Part shown: positions 4,821-7,486 of the stretch, in pieces
Layout of the letters: each line of letters opens with the position of its first letter
How positions within the stretch are numbered: the first letter of the stretch is position 1
Assembly (NCBI GenBank): GCA_030669135.1
Contig: DAOVEE010000085.1
Coordinates: forward strand, 1-7,486
DNA: 7,486 nucleotides
DNA from: Candidatus Bathyarchaeota archaeon
GTDB taxonomy: Archaea > Thermoproteota > Bathyarchaeia > TCS64
Direction of reading: 5' to 3'
The notes under the pieces: generated by a model
What the model saw: only the letters and a program-made list of their open reading frames with translations
Told to the model about the DNA's origin: nothing
Database searches by the model: none
Translations under genes and position numbers: made by a program

Positions 4821-5591
4821 TTATCGGTTCTCTATCGCCGCTTGGACCTCCCGCCTGAACTCGGGGGCTCTCCAGTGGCTCTTGATGGGCCTCTGGTTTA
4901 CGACGACCAGCTCGTTACCCCGCCTGGACGACTCCCCGGGGGTCGTCCACATGTTGAGGATCTCTACGGGGTAGCCCGGCTTGACCTCGTGGATCAGTTT
5001 CTTCACGCTGTCCGCGAAGCTGACGCTGTACTCGCAGTTCACGTTGTAGAAGAGCACCGCCCTGCCCTCGTCCTCCGGGAGAGGCGTGTACCCTGTCCTC
5101 TTCCTCGGCATGTAGCCGCCGTGGATCTCCAGGTACAGCTCGCCGTCGCCCTCCTTGAAGCCGTTCCTAGTGTAGAACTCCCGTAGGTCGAGGCCCTCTC
5201 CGGTTGCGAAGGGTTCGGTGACGAGGAAACGGCACGGCTCACCCTTCAGGCTCTCTATACCGTCCTCTGCTTCCCTCACGAGGTCGGCGAGGAGGCTTGA
5301 GCCTGCGCCCTTACCCGGTACGCGGGAGTAGACGCACTCTATTCGTACAACGCCGTCTCGGGCGCCCACGAGGTAGGGGAGGGCTTTCTCGGGGTAGTAC
5401 ATTATCTGGGATATTGGCTTGCCGTCGAGGTAGGCCACCTTCGTGAACGGCCCATAGTCTCTGAGGGTCTCCCGTAGCCACATCTCCCTCAGATGCCTCC
5501 CCTCCATGAGCTTCGATCCCGGCTCCGCGTCTGGGCTGCACACCCTGAACACGTCGTCAAAGCCCTCCTTCACGGTCTTCACCTCTATCAT
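4821..5591 (-). CDS. GNAT acetyltransferase with C-terminal YoaP-like domain
   Basis: A 256-residue two-domain protein. The N-terminal GNAT fold spans about residues 5-158 and has the acetyl-CoA pyrophosphate-binding loop R90-V-P-G-K-G-A-G97 followed by the helix SSLLADLVREAE. It also has YLDGKPISQIMYYP (a core beta-hairpin) and FYTRNGFKE (the final GNAT motif). Residues about 175-250 match the YoaP-like C-terminal extension: VLFYNVNCEYS (C186-E-Y-S189) sits where thioredoxin-like folds carry CxxC, then PVEILNMWTTP and the basic tail RPIKSHWRAPEF. The substrate of this family is unknown to me. I chose the ATG at 5591; a TTG at 5600 would add three residues. It lies downstream of vapBC on the same strand with a 66-base gap, so read-through is possible; a TTTTAAAA block (5666-5673) at the end of vapC could also be its own TATA box. 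Confidence 0.9.
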   Translation of the reverse strand: MIEVKTVKEGFDDVFRVCSPDAEPGSKLMEGRHLREMWLRETLRDYGPFTKVAYLDGKPISQIMYYPEKALPYLVGARDGVVRIECVYSRVPGKGAGSSLLADLVREAEDGIESLKGEPCRFLVTEPFATGEGLDLREFYTRNGFKEGDGELYLEIHGGYMPRKRTGYTPLPEDEGRAVLFYNVNCEYSVSFADSVKKLIHEVKPGYPVEILNMWTTPGESSRRGNELVVVNQRPIKSHWRAPEFRREVQAAIENR

Positions 5592-5657
5592 GGATCTCAA
5601 TGGATGAGGTGACGACGTAGCTGATAACGTTAACAGTCAGGAGAGGGTGGATAGCCG

Positions 5658-6065
5658 TCATAGGGTTTTAAAACCAGACACGGTGAAGTGGCCGTCGTAC
5701 GTGAACGCAGCGCCTATTCCGTGTTTATCCATGAGCGCGAAGGATGTGCAGTCGGTGAAACTCGTACCCGCGCTCGTCTTGAACCTCCTCCAAGCGTCAT
5801 CGAACACTTCCTCATCCACTCTTAAAATGGAGGTGAACGGTGAGGCGAGAAAAGCGTCGCCGACCCTCTCGGCGAGCCCCGGGTTCCCCAGCACGAGCTT
5901 CATGAAGGTTGTGGCCTCATCGAAGACGTAGTCTGAGACGTAGAGCCTTGTGAGAGGTATACGGCCCTCGGACAGTTCCTTCATGACCCTCGAGGCGTCA
6001 CGGTGGAACCTGTCGTCGGTGTTGTAGTAGGCGATTATCGCCGAGGTGTCTATGAATATCTTCAA
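5658..6065 (-). CDS. vapC: VapC-type PIN domain ribonuclease toxin
   Basis: A 135-residue PIN domain protein, a normal VapC length. The acidic metal-binding residues are all present: D6 in IFIDTSAII, E50 in DYVFDEATT, D105 in TSFTDCTSF and D124 in TYDGHF. VapC toxins cleave RNA, often tRNA or rRNA, with Mg2+ or Mn2+. The start is a TTG at 6065: it directly precedes the conserved KIFIDTSA, has AGGAG eight bases upstream (within the end of vapB), and overlaps the vapB stop as TTGA (6062-6065). An ATG further upstream at 6185 would add 40 residues of unrelated sequence read out of frame through vapB and is rejected. The overlap couples toxin translation to antitoxin translation. The toxin appears intact. 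Confidence 0.92.
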   Translation of the reverse strand: MKIFIDTSAIIAYYNTDDRFHRDASRVMKELSEGRIPLTRLYVSDYVFDEATTFMKLVLGNPGLAERVGDAFLASPFTSILRVDEEVFDDAWRRFKTSAGTSFTDCTSFALMDKHGIGAAFTYDGHFTVSGFKTL

Positions 6066-6301
6066 CCCTGTTTCTCCTTGTAGAGCGCGTCGTCCAGCCG
6101 GGAGGAGTCGGTTTTTATCCCGGTGCTGACCGGCTCCACCTTGAAGAGAGGGTCCTCGCTCAACGGTATCTGGGTCGTCACCCACTGGTGGACGGCCTCC
6201 CTCAGCCCACTCTTAAGGGACATGCTCTTCTTCTCAACGGTCTTCTTGAGTAGGAGGTACTCGTCTTCCTCAAGCTCTGTTTGGACCACCTTCTTAGCCA
6301 T
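6062..6301 (-). CDS. vapB: VapB-type antitoxin (ribbon-helix-helix-like)
   Basis: A 79-residue protein placed directly before vapC, as antitoxins are. The N-terminus VVQTELEEDEYLLLKKTVEKKSM looks like a ribbon-helix-helix DNA-binding domain: a short beta-strand VVQTEL then helices EDEYLLLKKTVEKK and SLKSGLREAVHQWV. The C-terminal part (about 48-79) is the usual extended toxin-binding tail. The start ATG at 6301 has GAGG seven bases upstream (6309-6312), a good Shine-Dalgarno sequence. The 3' end contains the AGGAG that serves vapC. Upstream lie three evenly spaced ACATGT boxes, probable binding sites for this protein. The RHH assignment rests on pattern and context, so vapB as a role is more secure than the exact subfamily. 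Confidence 0.85.
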   Translation of the reverse strand: MAKKVVQTELEEDEYLLLKKTVEKKSMSLKSGLREAVHQWVTTQIPLSEDPLFKVEPVSTGIKTDSSRLDDALYKEKQG

Positions 6302-6313
6302 ACCATCGCCTCA

Positions 6314-6345
6314 ACATGTAAATTTTACATGTAATGAATACATGT
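6314..6345. promoter_or_regulatory. Three ACATGT boxes at 13-bp period (putative vapB operator)
   Basis: The palindrome ACATGT occurs at 6314-6319, 6327-6332 and 6340-6345, exactly 13 bp apart. The second and third extend to 10-bp palindromes (TTACATGTAA, ATACATGTAT). The first two together make a larger dyad ACATGTAAA-T-TTTACATGT (6314-6332). They lie between the vapB TATA box and its start codon. Tandem short palindromes are typical operators of RHH antitoxins, which bind cooperatively and repress their own gene. Confidence 0.6.
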
Positions 6346-6352
6346 ATGATCC

Positions 6353-6360
6353 ATTTAAAT
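6353..6360 (-). promoter_or_regulatory. Probable TATA box of vapBC
   Basis: ATTTAAAT lies inside the perfect palindrome CCATTTAAATGG (6351-6362). It predicts a minus-strand transcript start near 6330, inside the ACATGT array, and a leader of about 29 bases that includes the GAGG ribosome site. An AT-rich stretch at 6319-6327 is a weaker alternative. Confidence 0.45.
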
Positions 6361-6387
6361 GGTGTTGTGGACGCCTGCAATGTTGAG

Positions 6388-6395
6388 TTTATAAA
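6388..6395 (+). promoter_or_regulatory. Probable TATA box of the VTT membrane protein gene
   Basis: TTTATAAA is centred about 30 bases before the GTG at 6422, predicting a transcript start near 6418 and thus a nearly leaderless message. It is divergent from the vapBC promoter. Confidence 0.6.
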
Positions 6396-6421
6396 AGGGT
6401 ATACATCAGTTTCTGTATTCG

Positions 6422-7024
6422 GTGGACGCGTTGGCTGACATCTGGGCGTGGATGGGAAACCTGGTGGCATCCTACGGGTACGCCGGCGCGTTCCTCATCA
6501 GCATATTCGGCAACTTCACCGTCTTCTTCCCCGTGCCCTTCGTCCTCACCATCTACGCCTTCGGCGCCACCCTCAACCCCCTGCTTCTGGGCCTAGTCTG
6601 CGGCGTGGGCTCGACCGTCGGCGAGTTCTCAGCCTACCTCATCGGCCGCGGCGGCCGCAAGATCATAGACGACAGGTACGGCGAGCGCCTCGAATCCGCC
6701 AAGCTCCTTGTTCAGGAGTACGGCATGGCGGTAATCTTCGTCTTCGCGGTGCTACCGCTGCCAGACGACCTGATACTAATCCCCCTCGGGATGCTCAGGT
6801 ACAGCCTGAAGAAGGCGATGATCGCCATGTTCCTCGGCAAAACCATAATGTGTGTCGCGGTCGCCTACGCGGGCCGATACAGCTACGCTTTGGTCAGGGA
6901 CGTCTTCGCGTCCAGCGGCGTCGTGGGAGGACTCGCATCCACGCTGCTGCTCGCAGTCATAGTCTACGCGATGATAAAGATCGACTGGGTCAAGTACCTC
7001 GACGTCAAGAAGCCCGAGAGTTAG
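6422..7024 (+). CDS. VTT-domain (DedA/SNARE-associated type) membrane protein
   Basis: A 200-residue integral membrane protein of the VTT superfamily, whose better-known members are DedA-type proteins linked to lipid carrier or phospholipid scrambling and transport. Hydrophobic segments lie at about 17-48, 52-76, 102-123, 132-157 and 165-187; the C-terminus is short and basic. Signature stretches are CGVGSTVGEFSAYLIGRGGRK (60-80), preceding a loop, and FAVLPLPDDLILIPLGMLRYS (108-128). The latter occupies the re-entrant-loop position where bacterial DedA proteins carry arginines; here it has P-L-P-D-D (112-116), a variant I associate with archaeal members. The start is GTG at 6422, about four bases after the predicted transcript start; a TTG at 6431 is the alternative. 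The gene is GC-rich like the aminotransferase. Its substrate is unknown. Confidence 0.92.
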   Translation: MDALADIWAWMGNLVASYGYAGAFLISIFGNFTVFFPVPFVLTIYAFGATLNPLLLGLVCGVGSTVGEFSAYLIGRGGRKIIDDRYGERLESAKLLVQEYGMAVIFVFAVLPLPDDLILIPLGMLRYSLKKAMIAMFLGKTIMCVAVAYAGRYSYALVRDVFASSGVVGGLASTLLLAVIVYAMIKIDWVKYLDVKKPES

Positions 7025-7486
7025 TGATCAACAGATCGTGGCCCTTAGACCGGCTCGACACCTTGCTGCTTATCATCCTCCGCGTCCTCAGCGAGACCAG
7101 CTCGAACCCGGTTCCCGTGTAGAAGCCCCTCACGAGCTCGGTGTCCGAGTTGCTCTGGACGAAGACGACGCCCCGGGAGTCCAGCTCGACACACGTGTCC
7201 CTGAGCCGCCGCTGGTCCTCCTCGGTGAACCCCCCTGCAGAGTAGTCTGTGAAGTGAGCCGTCCTGCTGACAGGCACGTACGGCGGGTCCAGGTAGCACA
7301 GGTCTCCGGCCTCAGCCGTCTCCAAGAGGTAAAGGAAGTCCCCGCAACGGATGTCTACATCCCGAAGCAGCCTGCTCGCCTTCATGATGCGCTCAGGATG
7401 GACGATGGTGGGGTCATTGTATCTGCCGAAGGGCACGTTGAACTCCCCCTTGGAGTTCACCCTGTAGAGGCCGTTGTACCCCGTCT
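7005..7486 (-). CDS. D12-class DNA adenine N6-methyltransferase (Dam type), N-terminus beyond the window
   Basis: The frame is open to the right edge, so about 160 C-terminal residues are seen of a protein usually near 270-300. The stretch NGLYRVNSKGEFNVPFGRY (encoded near 7475-7419) is a close match to the equivalent region of Dam. The catalytic motif DPPY is encoded at 7289-7278 within CYLDPPYVPVS, followed by FTDYSAGGFTEEDQRRL and a late SNSDTELVRGFY segment, all in the Dam order. The enzyme transfers a methyl group from S-adenosylmethionine to adenine; GATC is the usual target of close relatives but is not proven here. The S-adenosylmethionine-binding motif near the N-terminus lies outside the window. 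A GTG at 7460 is internal and not the start. Its 3' end overlaps the VTT gene by 20 bases. A restriction partner, if any, would be outside. Confidence 0.92.
   Translation of the reverse strand, partial: TGYNGLYRVNSKGEFNVPFGRYNDPTIVHPERIMKASRLLRDVDIRCGDFLYLLETAEAGDLCYLDPPYVPVSRTAHFTDYSAGGFTEEDQRRLRDTCVELDSRGVVFVQSNSDTELVRGFYTGTGFELVSLRTRRMISSKVSSRSKGHDLLITNSRAS

Noticed and set aside
4755..5186. 143-codon open frame on the plus strand opposite the acetyltransferase
   Set aside because: Val/Leu/Arg/Pro-rich translation without motifs; the minus strand has clear GNAT and YoaP-like signatures.
6066..6185. 40-codon upstream extension of vapC from an ATG
   Set aside because: It is vapB read in another frame, and the PIN fold starts at the TTG at 6065 with a good ribosome site.
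6448..7122. 224-codon open frame on the plus strand overlapping the VTT gene
   Set aside because: Arg/Pro/His-rich out-of-frame reading of a GC-rich gene; the membrane protein frame is convincing.
1..7486. CRISPR array, tRNA, rRNA, insertion sequence or integrase
   Set aside because: No repeated spacer pattern, no tRNA cloverleaf, no rRNA-like stretch and no transposase or integrase motif was seen on either strand.

Overview
The window reads as archaeal chromosome. It has many AGG/AGA arginine and ATA isoleucine codons. AT-rich TATA-like boxes lie about 26-32 bases before start codons that mostly lack a Shine-Dalgarno sequence, as expected of leaderless or short-leader transcripts. The gene families are ones common in Archaea: a wHTH-MNT nucleotidyltransferase with a HEPN partner, a DUF523 protein, a GNAT-YoaP acetyltransferase, VapBC, and a VTT-domain membrane protein of the 'PLPDD' type. 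The lineage cannot be fixed from this sequence; a TACK-type lineage such as Bathyarchaeia is a guess.

Layout. Bases 77-1237 (+) encode an intact M20 metallopeptidase/deacylase. Bases 1238-1992 hold two very small helical-protein genes that converge (1467-1598 + and 1630-1836 -), a possible RNA hairpin and promoter elements. Bases 1993-3114 (+) encode a fold-type I PLP aminotransferase. Bases 3201-4734 (+) form a tight three-gene unit: MNT nucleotidyltransferase (antitoxin type), HEPN protein (toxin type) and a DUF523 protein with the three cysteines of the TudS/desulfidase family. It is preceded by strong inverted repeats around and over the promoter and start codon. Bases 4821-5591 (-) encode a GNAT acetyltransferase with a C-terminal YoaP-like domain. 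Bases 5658-6301 (-) are a VapBC toxin-antitoxin pair whose start codon of vapC (TTG) overlaps the vapB stop. Bases 6302-6421 are a divergent promoter region with three ACATGT boxes at an exact 13-bp period. Bases 6422-7024 (+) encode a VTT/DedA-like membrane protein. Its last 20 bases overlap the 3' end of a convergent D12-class (Dam-type) adenine methyltransferase that runs off the right edge.

How the genes relate. The MNT-HEPN and VapBC pairs are two separate toxin-antitoxin modules about 1.4 kb apart, each with a palindromic operator candidate next to its antitoxin gene. The DUF523 gene is packed behind HEPN and may be a third component or a passenger. The GNAT-YoaP gene sits between the modules and a DNA methyltransferase closes the window, so the right half looks like accessory or defence-type content. 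The peptidase and aminotransferase look like ordinary metabolic genes and have no visible pathway partners here. The most unusual items are the MNT operator dyads, the MNT-HEPN-DUF523 linkage and the 13-bp operator array of vapB.
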